DNA of 23,821 nt, from the NCBI GenBank assembly GCA_964625145.1, contig CAZVAQ010000043.1, positions 1 through 23,821 on the forward strand. Direction: 5' to 3'. The notes beneath the pieces are model-generated. The model did not search any database, was not told the DNA's origin, and saw nothing but the letters and a program-made list of their open reading frames with translations. Shown here piece by piece: positions 1 through 7,155 of this stretch (the stretch's first letter is position 1; each line of letters starts with the position of its first letter). Both the position numbers and the translations under genes were made by a program. This stretch comes from CAYTRP01 sp964625145. Lineage in GTDB: Bacteria; Sumerlaeota; Sumerlaeia; SLMS01; JAHLLQ01.

Positions 1-2
1 TT

Positions 3-41
3 CCGCCCCCGTGCCGTTGATTTGCGGGGGCGGTTTTCTTT
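3..41 (+). terminator. Rho-independent terminator of an upstream gene outside the window
   Basis: CCGCCCCC at 3-10 pairs with GGGGGCGG at 26-33, and a further G-C pair (11/25) extends the stem to 9 bp. The T-rich run TTTTCTTT at 34-41 follows directly. The T-tract lies on the plus strand, so it would end a rightward gene whose body is left of this window. The minus-strand gene ending at 52 converges on it. Confidence 0.8.
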
Positions 42-51
42 GTGCGTGCTT

Positions 52-963
52 CTAGGGCGCGCCAAGCTCCTGCTTGGTGCACGCGTCGAACCGGTTGCCA
101 ATCCATGCGCACACCGGCGTGAACAGGGCCAGCATCAGGATGACGTTTTCCCAAAAGATGATGTTCATGGTGAAGAGCGTCGTGAAATGGAACGGCACCA
201 TCACGACCATCCAGACGAGCCGCCAGCGTGCGTGAAAGACAGCGGGAATGGTTGCGACCTCGCAGATCGTCACCACGGCGAACATCACCAGTGCGAGCCG
301 GTAACCCAGCGGGGAATTGCTGAGCCACACGCCGTGCTGAAACGTCGCCAGCGAATCATCCAGCGACCGCATGACGAGCCACACGCGCAGCGATTCGCCG
401 GTCATCACTTCCCACCCGCCGTGCAGCAGCCGGGTGACGCCCACGAACGTGTAGGCCAGCGCCAGGATCAACGCGCCAAGGAGCAATGGCGCTCCGTACA
501 GCCGCGCGTCCTCGCGGCGGGGCCGGTTTCCCATCACGGAGAATCCATCGGCGCATGGATACAGCACGAGCAGCAGCGCCATGTAGAGCATCGCAAACTG
601 GCCGTGATTGACGAAGCCGCCGAAGCTCTTCGTGATGGCATCCAACAGAAACGCCACAGCCACGGCCGGGATGCCAACCAGCGGGAACGGCCGGACGCCC
701 AACACGGACGCCACGACGGCGAGCACGCCGATCCACTTCAGGACTTGGAGTGTGACCTCCGATACCAGCAGGGACCACGCCTCCGGCGACAGCAAACGTA
801 GCGGTCCCACCGGCTCCGCGATCGAATCCGGCAGCCCGGCGATCATCCCCGCGGGAAACAGCATCAGGTTCACGAACAGCAGGACGAAAACCACGGACCG
901 CGCGACGCCCAGCGTTGAGGCATCAGCGCGCGCGTACAGGGGCTGCAGGTGGAGGCTACTCAT
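52..963 (-). CDS. Multi-pass membrane protein, HTTM-like
   Basis: A 303-residue integral membrane protein with seven or eight hydrophobic segments: for example about residues 17-40, the stretches around LLVSEVTLQVLKWIGVLAVV and LYMALLLVLYP, and a pair near the C-terminus around WMVVMVPFHF. The overall look, with membrane-embedded His and short polar loops, resembles the HTTM domain found in vitamin-K-dependent gamma-carboxylase-like proteins and SdpB-like proteins. No carboxylase domain follows. I chose the ATG at 963 because it overlaps the end of the upstream gene by 8 bases (its stop is at 956-958), which suggests translational coupling. The open frame extends to 1071, but that extension is Arg/Ser-rich and lies inside the upstream gene. 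The last residues (CTKQELGAP) are encoded by a REP-like hairpin that recurs at 5400-5418. The family call is by pattern only. Confidence 0.7.
   Translation of the reverse strand: MSSLHLQPLYARADASTLGVARSVVFVLLFVNLMLFPAGMIAGLPDSIAEPVGPLRLLSPEAWSLLVSEVTLQVLKWIGVLAVVASVLGVRPFPLVGIPAVAVAFLLDAITKSFGGFVNHGQFAMLYMALLLVLYPCADGFSVMGNRPRREDARLYGAPLLLGALILALAYTFVGVTRLLHGGWEVMTGESLRVWLVMRSLDDSLATFQHGVWLSNSPLGYRLALVMFAVVTICEVATIPAVFHARWRLVWMVVMVPFHFTTLFTMNIIFWENVILMLALFTPVCAWIGNRFDACTKQELGAP
59..77. repeat. Third copy of the REP-like unit
   Basis: These 19 bases are the exact reverse complement of 5400-5418. They contain the same hairpin, GCCAAGC / loop / GCTTGG. This copy forms the last codons of the HTTM-like gene. 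Confidence 0.7.
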
Positions 964-1570
964 CCAGCGGGATATCAATGGCCGCCTCCTCGTCCCAAGT
1001 GATGACCAGTGGGCGCTGCGTCGCGATGACCGACCACGGCCGCCATTCGACCCGGCGGAACTGTGCGGCATCGGGGTGGCGGCGCAGCATGACGCGCACG
1101 GTCTCTCCCAGCAGTTCCGGATCGGAATCCAACCGGCGCAGTCGATGGTACATCAAGCTGCGCATGTGCGGGGGGACCAGCATGTACATGGAGATTTCCT
1201 GCTCGTTTCCCTGCGAGTCGATGGCCACGAGGCGTCTTCTCTTCACTTCTTCCTTAGGCGGCAGGCTGTACATCATCCACGTGACAAAGGGATAGTACTG
1301 CCGGTTGAAGCGCCCCATCTGTGTGACCAGCATCGCCGCAACGAAAACGGCCAGCACCGCAACCCGCCAAGGCCGGGAAGCCTTCAGGCAATCCCGTACC
1401 GCATGGGAATGAAGGATCATCAGGATGGTTGCCGCGTAAAATGGGGGCTCAAAGACACGATAGCTGCCGAGCAGGAAGAAGGCGGGGACCGCCGCCACGG
1501 CCAAAAGCGCCACGCCGATCCACCCCAGGGTGAACAGCCTGCCGGCCGCTTCGCGTGCGGGCACTTTCAT
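956..1570 (-). CDS. Small membrane protein, partner of the HTTM-like gene
   Basis: I do not recognise this 204-residue protein as a named family. It has a hydrophobic helix at about residues 12-35, a second at about 43-56 and a third at about 69-84. A basic, soluble C-terminal part of about 115 residues follows, containing the runs PPKEEVKRRR and MLRRHPDAAQFRRVEWRPW. The start is the ATG at 1570, just before the first hydrophobic helix; the open frame continues to 2335 but overlaps the divergent lipoprotein gene antisense. It is the first gene of a two-gene minus-strand unit and its stop overlaps the start of the HTTM-like gene. The two products probably work together in the membrane; that is inference from the overlap. 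Confidence 0.65.
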   Translation of the reverse strand: MKVPAREAAGRLFTLGWIGVALLAVAAVPAFFLLGSYRVFEPPFYAATILMILHSHAVRDCLKASRPWRVAVLAVFVAAMLVTQMGRFNRQYYPFVTWMMYSLPPKEEVKRRRLVAIDSQGNEQEISMYMLVPPHMRSLMYHRLRRLDSDPELLGETVRVMLRRHPDAAQFRRVEWRPWSVIATQRPLVITWDEEAAIDIPLDE

Positions 1571-1864
1571 GGGTGACGTCCCGAATGCCAAGAGAGGGTG
1601 AGTGCTCCTCGCGAAATTGCCATCTGGACGGGTTGCCGCTTCCCAACGGATTGGTTCCCGCCCATCCGAACCGTGACAATGGCAAAGGGGGGAGCATGGA
1701 GAGTGCGCCTCTTGCCATTCTACGCCTTTCCTGCCGCCGCGCAGCCGGCCCAATGTGGAAATGAAGGAATTCCCATCTTGACGGTCTTGCGCTGCCCCGT
1801 CGCTGCTGGCGGCACCACGACCCGCTCCGCCGGGCCGAAACCAAACCCGACGAGGTTTCCCGTC
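1571..1864. other. Divergent intergenic region
   Basis: This 294-base stretch separates the leftward membrane-protein pair from the rightward lipoprotein gene, so promoters for both should lie here. I see no convincing coding region. The open frames crossing it are Pro/Arg-rich extensions of the flanking genes. I could not pick a -35/-10 pair with confidence. Confidence 0.5.
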
Positions 1865-2302
1865 ATGAACTTGCGTCCCGCCCTTCTTCTCGCCGGCGTC
1901 CTGCCGCTGGCCGTCGCGTCCACCGGCTGCGGTATCATCTGGTCCCACCAGACCTACGGGTCCCCGGGCCTGCAGCGCGTCAACGTCAACAACAGCAAGG
2001 CAGAGGTCTTTGCCAACATGGGCCAGCCCGCCACCGTCTATCGCGACGACACGGGCGAAGTCCTTGTCTACCCCTTCGTCGAGGGCCGCAACGTCCTGGG
2101 CCTCTATGGCCAGATCCGCCGCACGGACACGGTTGTCGTCATGGACGCCACCGGCCGCGTTGTCGCCGTCCAGGACATCCGCATGGGCGATGGCTGGGCG
2201 ATTCCCGCCTTCCCGGGCCTCGACCTGACCCATCCCGCGCGCACGTCCACGCTGCTGGAAGGCGCGGACAACTACGAGTACAACTACAACCAGGGCGAAT
2301 GA
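1865..2302 (+). CDS. Small BamE/SmpA-like lipoprotein
   Basis: A 145-residue exported protein. It starts with MNLRPALLLAGVLPLAVAST followed by GC, a type II signal peptide with a somewhat weak lipobox (S-T-G-C) and Cys at about residue 22. The mature part contains VNNSKAEVFANMGQPATVYR, then GEVLVYPF, the N-terminal helix, turn and strand pattern of SmpA/OmlA (BamE-fold) proteins. The C-terminus is Tyr/Asn-rich. I chose the ATG at 1865 because it begins the signal peptide and has GAGG about 9 bases upstream; the open frame runs back to 1598 without signal-peptide features. Likely a periplasm-facing lipoprotein. A direct role in the BAM complex is not shown. Confidence 0.7.
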   Translation: MNLRPALLLAGVLPLAVASTGCGIIWSHQTYGSPGLQRVNVNNSKAEVFANMGQPATVYRDDTGEVLVYPFVEGRNVLGLYGQIRRTDTVVVMDATGRVVAVQDIRMGDGWAIPAFPGLDLTHPARTSTLLEGADNYEYNYNQGE

Positions 2303-2353
2303 CCCGTTCTCTTGCCGCCCCGCGTGGGGTGGCATAGAAAGGGCTTGGTCTGC

Positions 2354-2390
2354 GTGGCGCCGGGGATCATCCTCGGCGCCACTGCCATTT
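2354..2390 (+). terminator. Stem-loop between the lipoprotein gene and uvrA, likely terminator
   Basis: GTGGCGCCG (2354-2362) pairs perfectly with CGGCGCCAC (2374-2382), and the stem extends inward by about four pairs (one G-U) to a 3-base loop. A weakly T-rich stretch, GCCATTTCTT, follows. A second, smaller hairpin (2314-2321 with 2326-2333) lies just after the lipoprotein stop. Confidence 0.55.
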
Positions 2391-2407
2391 CTTGAGGCCT
2401 GCCCGCC

Positions 2408-5281
2408 TTGGCCCGCCGCCCCGCCTCCTCAAAAACCGACATCCAGCGCCGCACCCACGAACGCCCGCCGATCCGCGCGCGCGGGGTGCGCACGCATAAC
2501 CTGAAGAACGTGGAGGTGGAGTTCCCCGCCGGCAAGCTCACCGTCGTCACCGGCGTCAGCGGCTCGGGGAAATCCTCGCTCGCCTTCGACACGCTCTTTG
2601 CGGAAGGGCAGCGCCGCTATGTGGAGAGCCTGTCCACCTACGCGCGTCAGTTCATCGCGCGCATGCCCCGGCCCGATGTCGACCGCATCGACCACATCCC
2701 GCCCGCCATTGCGCTGGAGCAGAAGAACCCGGTCCGCAACGCACGCTCGACCATCGGAACGGCGACGGAGATCAACGACTTCCTGCGCCTGATCTACGCC
2801 AAGATCGGCCGTATCTTCTGTCCCGAATGCCACGAGGAAGTCACCCGCGACACGGCCTTCACAGTGACCGAGGCCGCCTTCCAATGGCCGGAGGGAACGC
2901 GCTTCTACATCCTGGCGCCCATCGAGCTGGAGAGCGCGTCGCGGCTGGAGGGGACGCTGCGCGAGATGAAGCGCCAGGGCTACACGCGCCTGTGGATCAA
3001 GGACGAGATGGTGGACCTTGATGCGCCGGACTGGAAGCCGCCCAAGGGCCTGAAGAGCTTCCACGTCGTCGTCGATCGATTGATCGTTCGTGAAGTCAAC
3101 CGCACCCGCCTGGCCGATGCCGTGCCGTTGGCGTTTCGCATTGGCCATGGGCAGTTGCTGCTGCGCACCACGGAGGGGGAGGAGCGCCGGTTTCATGCGG
3201 ATCTCGTGTGCAACGGTTGTGGCCGCGCATTCCGCGATCCGGAACCGCGCCTGTTTTCCTTCTCCAATCCCCTCGGCGCGTGCCCCACGTGCCAAGGGTT
3301 TGGCCGCGTCACCGGCATCGATTGGGAGCGCGTCCTGCCGGATCATTCGCTCGCCATCGAGGAAGGCGCCATCGCTCCGTGGCGTGGCGAGAGTGGCCAG
3401 GAGATGCTCGACTACCTGCGCGGCCTGAACCACGAGCTGAAGGTGGACCTTTGGACGCCGTGGCGCGACCTGCCCGAGCGGCAGAAGAAGATCGTCACCG
3501 ACGGCAAGGGGGATTGGCCCGGCATCAAGGGCTACTTCGATTGGCTGGAGAGCAAGCGCTACAAGGTGCAGGCCCGCGTGCAGATCGCGAAGTATCGTGG
3601 CTATACCACATGCCCCGATTGCGAGGGCACACGCCTTGTCCCCGACGCGCGCGCGGTGTTGGTCGATGGCATGGCCATCACCGACCTGTGCCGCATGAAC
3701 GTGCTGGACCTGCGCAAATGGTTTGCCGACGCGAAGCTGTCGCAGGCCGACCGCACAACTGCCGACCGCCCGTGGCGGGAGGTCGTGTCGCGGCTGGATT
3801 ACCTGGCGGAAGTTGGACTCGGCTATCTCACCCTCGACCGCCAGACGCGTACGCTCTCCGGCGGCGAGGCGCAGCGCATCAATCTCGCCACCGCGCTCGG
3901 CAGCGCGCTGACCGAGACCTTGTACGTGCTTGACGAACCAACCGTTGGCCTGCACCCGCGCGATACGGGGCGGCTCATCGGCATTCTCAAGCGGCTGACC
4001 GGACTCGGCAACACGCTCATCGTTGTCGAGCACGACCTCGATGTCATCCGCTCGGCGGAATGGTTGGTGGACATCGGCCCCGGCGCCGGTGAACGCGGCG
4101 GCAAGGTGCTCCATCAGGGCCCGCCGTCAGGGCTGAACGATGTCGCCGATTCCCGCACACGGCAATTCATCTCCGAAAACGGCGGCGCCGCGCCTGCAAA
4201 GTCGACGACTGCCTCGCGCGCCGCGTCCGCGAGAAAACTGGCAGCATTTGGACGGCGCGAACCGCGCGGATGGATCACCGTCCGCGGAGCGCAGGAGAAC
4301 AACCTTCAGTCCCTGAGCGTGCGATTTCCCCTGGGCGTCCTGTGCTGCGTGACGGGTGTCAGCGGATCGGGCAAGTCCACACTGGTGACAAAGTGCCTGC
4401 ATGGCAACTACCGGCGCGAGAACGGCGAATCGAATGCCGAGCCCGGACGCATCAACAAGCTCGAAGGCCTCGACCAGATCGATGACATGATCCTCATCGA
4501 TCAATCGCCCATCGGCCGATCCAGCCGATCGAACGCCGCCACGTACCTGAAGGCCTACGATGGCATCCGTCGTCTGCTGGCGGAATCGTCCACCGCACGG
4601 CGCAAGAATCTCACGGCCCGCGACTTCTCCTTCAACGTCCCCGGCGGCCGATGCGAGACATGCGAAGGCACCGGCCGGCAGATCATCGACATGCAGTTCC
4701 TGGCCGATGTCGAGGTCGTGTGCGAAGTTTGCGACGGTGCACGATTCCAACCGCACATCCTGGATGTGGATTGGCAGGGACGCAACATCACGGAGATTCT
4801 GAAGCTGACGGTGGAGGAGGCGTTGGAGCTCTTCAAGACCGAACGCGCCGTGATTCGCGGGCTGCAACCCTTGGCTGATGTGGGATTGGGTTACCTGCGA
4901 TTGGGCCAGGCAACCAGCACCCTCTCCGGCGGCGAGGCGCAGCGTCTCAAGCTGGCGAGCCACCTCGCCGAAGCGGGTGAGATGGGCGGGCGCGTCATGT
5001 TGATCTTCGACGAACCGACAACGGGCCTGCACGCGGCCGACATTGAAGTGCTGCTGCGAGTCTTTGACCAGGCTATCGACCGTGGCTTCTCGCTGCTCGT
5101 CATCGAGCACAACCTCGAGCTGATCCGCCGCGCCGACTGGGTGATTGACCTGGGGCCGGAAGGAGGGGACCAGGGCGGACAGCTCGTGGCCGAGGGCCCA
5201 CCGGAGGCCATCGCCGCGAATCCCGCCAGCCTGACCGGCAAGTTCCTCGCGATGGAAGCTGCACGTCGCAGCAAGGGATGA
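2408..5281 (+). CDS. uvrA: Excinuclease ABC subunit A (UvrA)
   Basis: Damage-recognition ATPase of nucleotide excision repair; it loads UvrB at lesions in the cytoplasm. The length, 957 residues, is normal for the family. Domains in order: first ABC half with Walker A GVSGSGKSS (about residues 49-57) and the family segment LAFDTLFAEGQRRYVESLS; the UvrB-binding and insertion region with Cys pairs CPEC, CNGC, CPTC and CPDC; first signature LSGGEAQRINLA with Walker B YVLDEPTVGLHPRD; second half with Walker A GVSGSGKST (about 650-658); the C-terminal zinc finger CETC-X19-CEVC; and second signature LSGGEAQRLKLA with Walker B IFDEPTTGLH. The start is the TTG at 2408, with GAGG 10 bases upstream; no in-frame ATG lies between it and the first ABC motif. 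The second Walker B is preceded by AEAGEMGGRVML, slightly longer than in common UvrA. It stands alone, with no uvrB or uvrC in view. Confidence 0.97.
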   Translation: MARRPASSKTDIQRRTHERPPIRARGVRTHNLKNVEVEFPAGKLTVVTGVSGSGKSSLAFDTLFAEGQRRYVESLSTYARQFIARMPRPDVDRIDHIPPAIALEQKNPVRNARSTIGTATEINDFLRLIYAKIGRIFCPECHEEVTRDTAFTVTEAAFQWPEGTRFYILAPIELESASRLEGTLREMKRQGYTRLWIKDEMVDLDAPDWKPPKGLKSFHVVVDRLIVREVNRTRLADAVPLAFRIGHGQLLLRTTEGEERRFHADLVCNGCGRAFRDPEPRLFSFSNPLGACPTCQGFGRVTGIDWERVLPDHSLAIEEGAIAPWRGESGQEMLDYLRGLNHELKVDLWTPWRDLPERQKKIVTDGKGDWPGIKGYFDWLESKRYKVQARVQIAKYRGYTTCPDCEGTRLVPDARAVLVDGMAITDLCRMNVLDLRKWFADAKLSQADRTTADRPWREVVSRLDYLAEVGLGYLTLDRQTRTLSGGEAQRINLATALGSALTETLYVLDEPTVGLHPRDTGRLIGILKRLTGLGNTLIVVEHDLDVIRSAEWLVDIGPGAGERGGKVLHQGPPSGLNDVADSRTRQFISENGGAAPAKSTTASRAASARKLAAFGRREPRGWITVRGAQENNLQSLSVRFPLGVLCCVTGVSGSGKSTLVTKCLHGNYRRENGESNAEPGRINKLEGLDQIDDMILIDQSPIGRSSRSNAATYLKAYDGIRRLLAESSTARRKNLTARDFSFNVPGGRCETCEGTGRQIIDMQFLADVEVVCEVCDGARFQPHILDVDWQGRNITEILKLTVEEALELFKTERAVIRGLQPLADVGLGYLRLGQATSTLSGGEAQRLKLASHLAEAGEMGGRVMLIFDEPTTGLHAADIEVLLRVFDQAIDRGFSLLVIEHNLELIRRADWVIDLGPEGGDQGGQLVAEGPPEAIAANPASLTGKFLAMEAARRSKG

Positions 5282-5297
5282 GTGGAACTGCTTGGAA

Positions 5298-5425
5298 CCA
5301 TGGAGCGCCAGGCTCGTCTGCCTGGCCAGTTCACCCATGGCTCATGGCAAAGCACCATCACGCTTCATTCCGATGTGTTGAACGTGGATGGTGGGCAGGC
5401 CAAGCAGGAGCTTGGCGCTCCATGG
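5298..5425. repeat. Inverted pair of REP-like hairpins (REPIN-like)
   Basis: Two short palindromic units face each other. Left unit: GCCAGGC (5307-5313), 6-base loop, GCCTGGC (5320-5326). Right unit: GCCAAGC (5399-5405), 4-base loop, GCTTGGC (5410-5416). Bases 5298-5315 are also the reverse complement of 5408-5425 with a single mismatch over 18 positions, so the whole element can fold into one long hairpin. It occupies the convergent gap between uvrA and the transporter operon and could also act as a bidirectional transcript end. Confidence 0.75.
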
Positions 5426-5439
5426 GAGTTGCCCGCCGC

Positions 5440-7155
5440 CTATGCCTTCGTTCCCGACAAGCTAATGCCCTGCACAAAGCTGCGCTGGCACAGGAAGAAC
5501 ACGATGATGATCGGCAGCGTCATCATGAACGCGCCTGCCATCATCAAGCCAATGTCGCCGCCACCGCCGCCGAGGTTCAGGCTCATCTTGAACAGGCCCA
5601 GCGAGAGCGGAAACAGGCGCTCGTCGGTCACATAGATCAACGGCACCATGAAGTTGTTCCACGACGCCATGAAGGTGAAGATGGCGATGGTCGCCACGAC
5701 AGGCTTCACCAGCGGAAGCATCACGTGCCAGTAGATCCGCAGGAACCCGCAACCGTCGATGCGGGCGGCGTCCTCCAAGTCGCCGGGGATGTTCTTGAAG
5801 AATTGGCGCACGAGGAAAATGAAGAACGGCACGCCAAACGCCGACATCGCCCACAGGGGCAGGAGCGTGTTGTACCAGCCGATTTCCTTGAAAAGGATGA
5901 ACTGCGGGATCATGGTCACTTGGGGCGGAAGCATCATTGTGGCGAGAAGGATGCCAAAGAACACATCGCGCCCCGGCCATTCGAGGCGTGCGAACGCATA
6001 GCCCACAAGCGTGCATGAAAAGATGGCCAGCACGATGTTGAGGATCGCGAGCGCAAAGCTGGTGGTCAGGTAGCGCGCGTAGGGCACCTCGCGGAAACAT
6101 GCGTAATAGTTGCGCGTCAGCTTGTTGATCCATGCACCAGGCACCGATGCACGCGTCACATGCATCTCGACGGCGAATGGTGGCGCATCGGCCGGAGCCG
6201 GTCCCGCGTCATCCAGCACGGCGAAGATTCGTCGCGCCATCGGGTCGTTGTCGCCCTCGGGCCAGCGCAGTTCCTGCTCCAACCATTGTCGCTCGAAGAA
6301 CGAAGTCGACGGCGCCCCGACGTGACGCCGGCCGTTGTGCAGGACATGAAACTCCACGCGCGCCCAACTGGCATCCGCGCGATAGGAAATGTTCACGCGG
6401 TCGATGTGACCGGGCGGCGGCATTTCCAGCGCCGTCGGCACAAAGCGCAGCACCAGCGTGTCGCCCGGCCGCGACAGCCGGTAGCGCACTTCGCGGATGC
6501 CGTCGCCGCCATCACTGCGCGGAATCAGCGTTGCGTCGCCTTGGATCACGCTCCAGCCGTCGCCACTCCCCAACGCGTGTGTCTTGAACTCGCGATCGCG
6601 CACACGCACGGCACCCACGCAGAACCGGCGGTAGATGGCATCAAACGTTTCGCGCATGACGTCTTCATCGAGCAATCGCTCCATGTCGTGAAGAATGTCA
6701 TCGGCTGTCCCTTGGCGCGCGCTGTCCGACAGCCGCCGGCCCAAGACATGCAGCAAGCCTGCTGTCATCTGATCGCGCTGCACCACCTTATCGACCGGTG
6801 CGACCGGTTCTCCACCGCCTGTGGGAATCTCCGGCGTCCATGCGGTCAGTTTCTCGGCGATCAATTGATCCAGTCGCGGGACGACTTCGCTCCACGTATG
6901 CGCATCCACATCGGCGGGGATCGGCGCGGGGGCGAACTGGTCACGCGCCAGGTAGGGTGACATCTCCTGCGGTGCAGGCGCCAGCGGCAGGAAGGAGAGC
7001 GAGTCCTCCGCCGTCTCGCGCGGGACCTTGGCGCTCGTGGAAACCATCCACAGGAACGGCAACAAAAACACAAGTCCACCCGCGGCCAGCATCGCATGGC
7101 GCGTGGCGAGACCAAGCAGCTTGCGCGGGCTGGAACGTGGGGATCTAGTTGCCAT
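5440..7155 (-). CDS. Sugar ABC transporter permease, MalG type, with large external insertion
   Basis: Inner-membrane permease of a carbohydrate ABC importer (CUT1/MalG type), 571 residues against about 280 for normal MalG. The N-terminal helix is at about residues 20-40 (VFLLPFLWMVSTSAK). A region of about 300 residues, roughly 44-345, then replaces the usual short first external loop. Its first part is mainly helical (DQLIAEKL, DDILHDMERLLDEDVMRETF); the second part looks like beta-strands (about 195-335, e.g. GDTLVLRFVP, VNISYRADASWARVEFHV). The canonical permease core resumes at PYARYLTTSFALAI. The EAA loop is present (LEDAARIDGCGFLRIYWHVM followed by LP), and the C-terminus is of MalG type. 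The ATG at 7155 overlaps the stop of the upstream fusion gene by 11 bases, so the two are translated from one mRNA. The inserted region has no recognised family. Confidence 0.9.
   Translation of the reverse strand: MATRSPRSSPRKLLGLATRHAMLAAGGLVFLLPFLWMVSTSAKVPRETAEDSLSFLPLAPAPQEMSPYLARDQFAPAPIPADVDAHTWSEVVPRLDQLIAEKLTAWTPEIPTGGGEPVAPVDKVVQRDQMTAGLLHVLGRRLSDSARQGTADDILHDMERLLDEDVMRETFDAIYRRFCVGAVRVRDREFKTHALGSGDGWSVIQGDATLIPRSDGGDGIREVRYRLSRPGDTLVLRFVPTALEMPPPGHIDRVNISYRADASWARVEFHVLHNGRRHVGAPSTSFFERQWLEQELRWPEGDNDPMARRIFAVLDDAGPAPADAPPFAVEMHVTRASVPGAWINKLTRNYYACFREVPYARYLTTSFALAILNIVLAIFSCTLVGYAFARLEWPGRDVFFGILLATMMLPPQVTMIPQFILFKEIGWYNTLLPLWAMSAFGVPFFIFLVRQFFKNIPGDLEDAARIDGCGFLRIYWHVMLPLVKPVVATIAIFTFMASWNNFMVPLIYVTDERLFPLSLGLFKMSLNLGGGGGDIGLMMAGAFMMTLPIIIVFFLCQRSFVQGISLSGTKA

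Noticed and set aside
2429..4114. 561-codon minus-strand open frame inside uvrA
   Set aside because: Shadow of conserved UvrA codons; composition is not protein-like.
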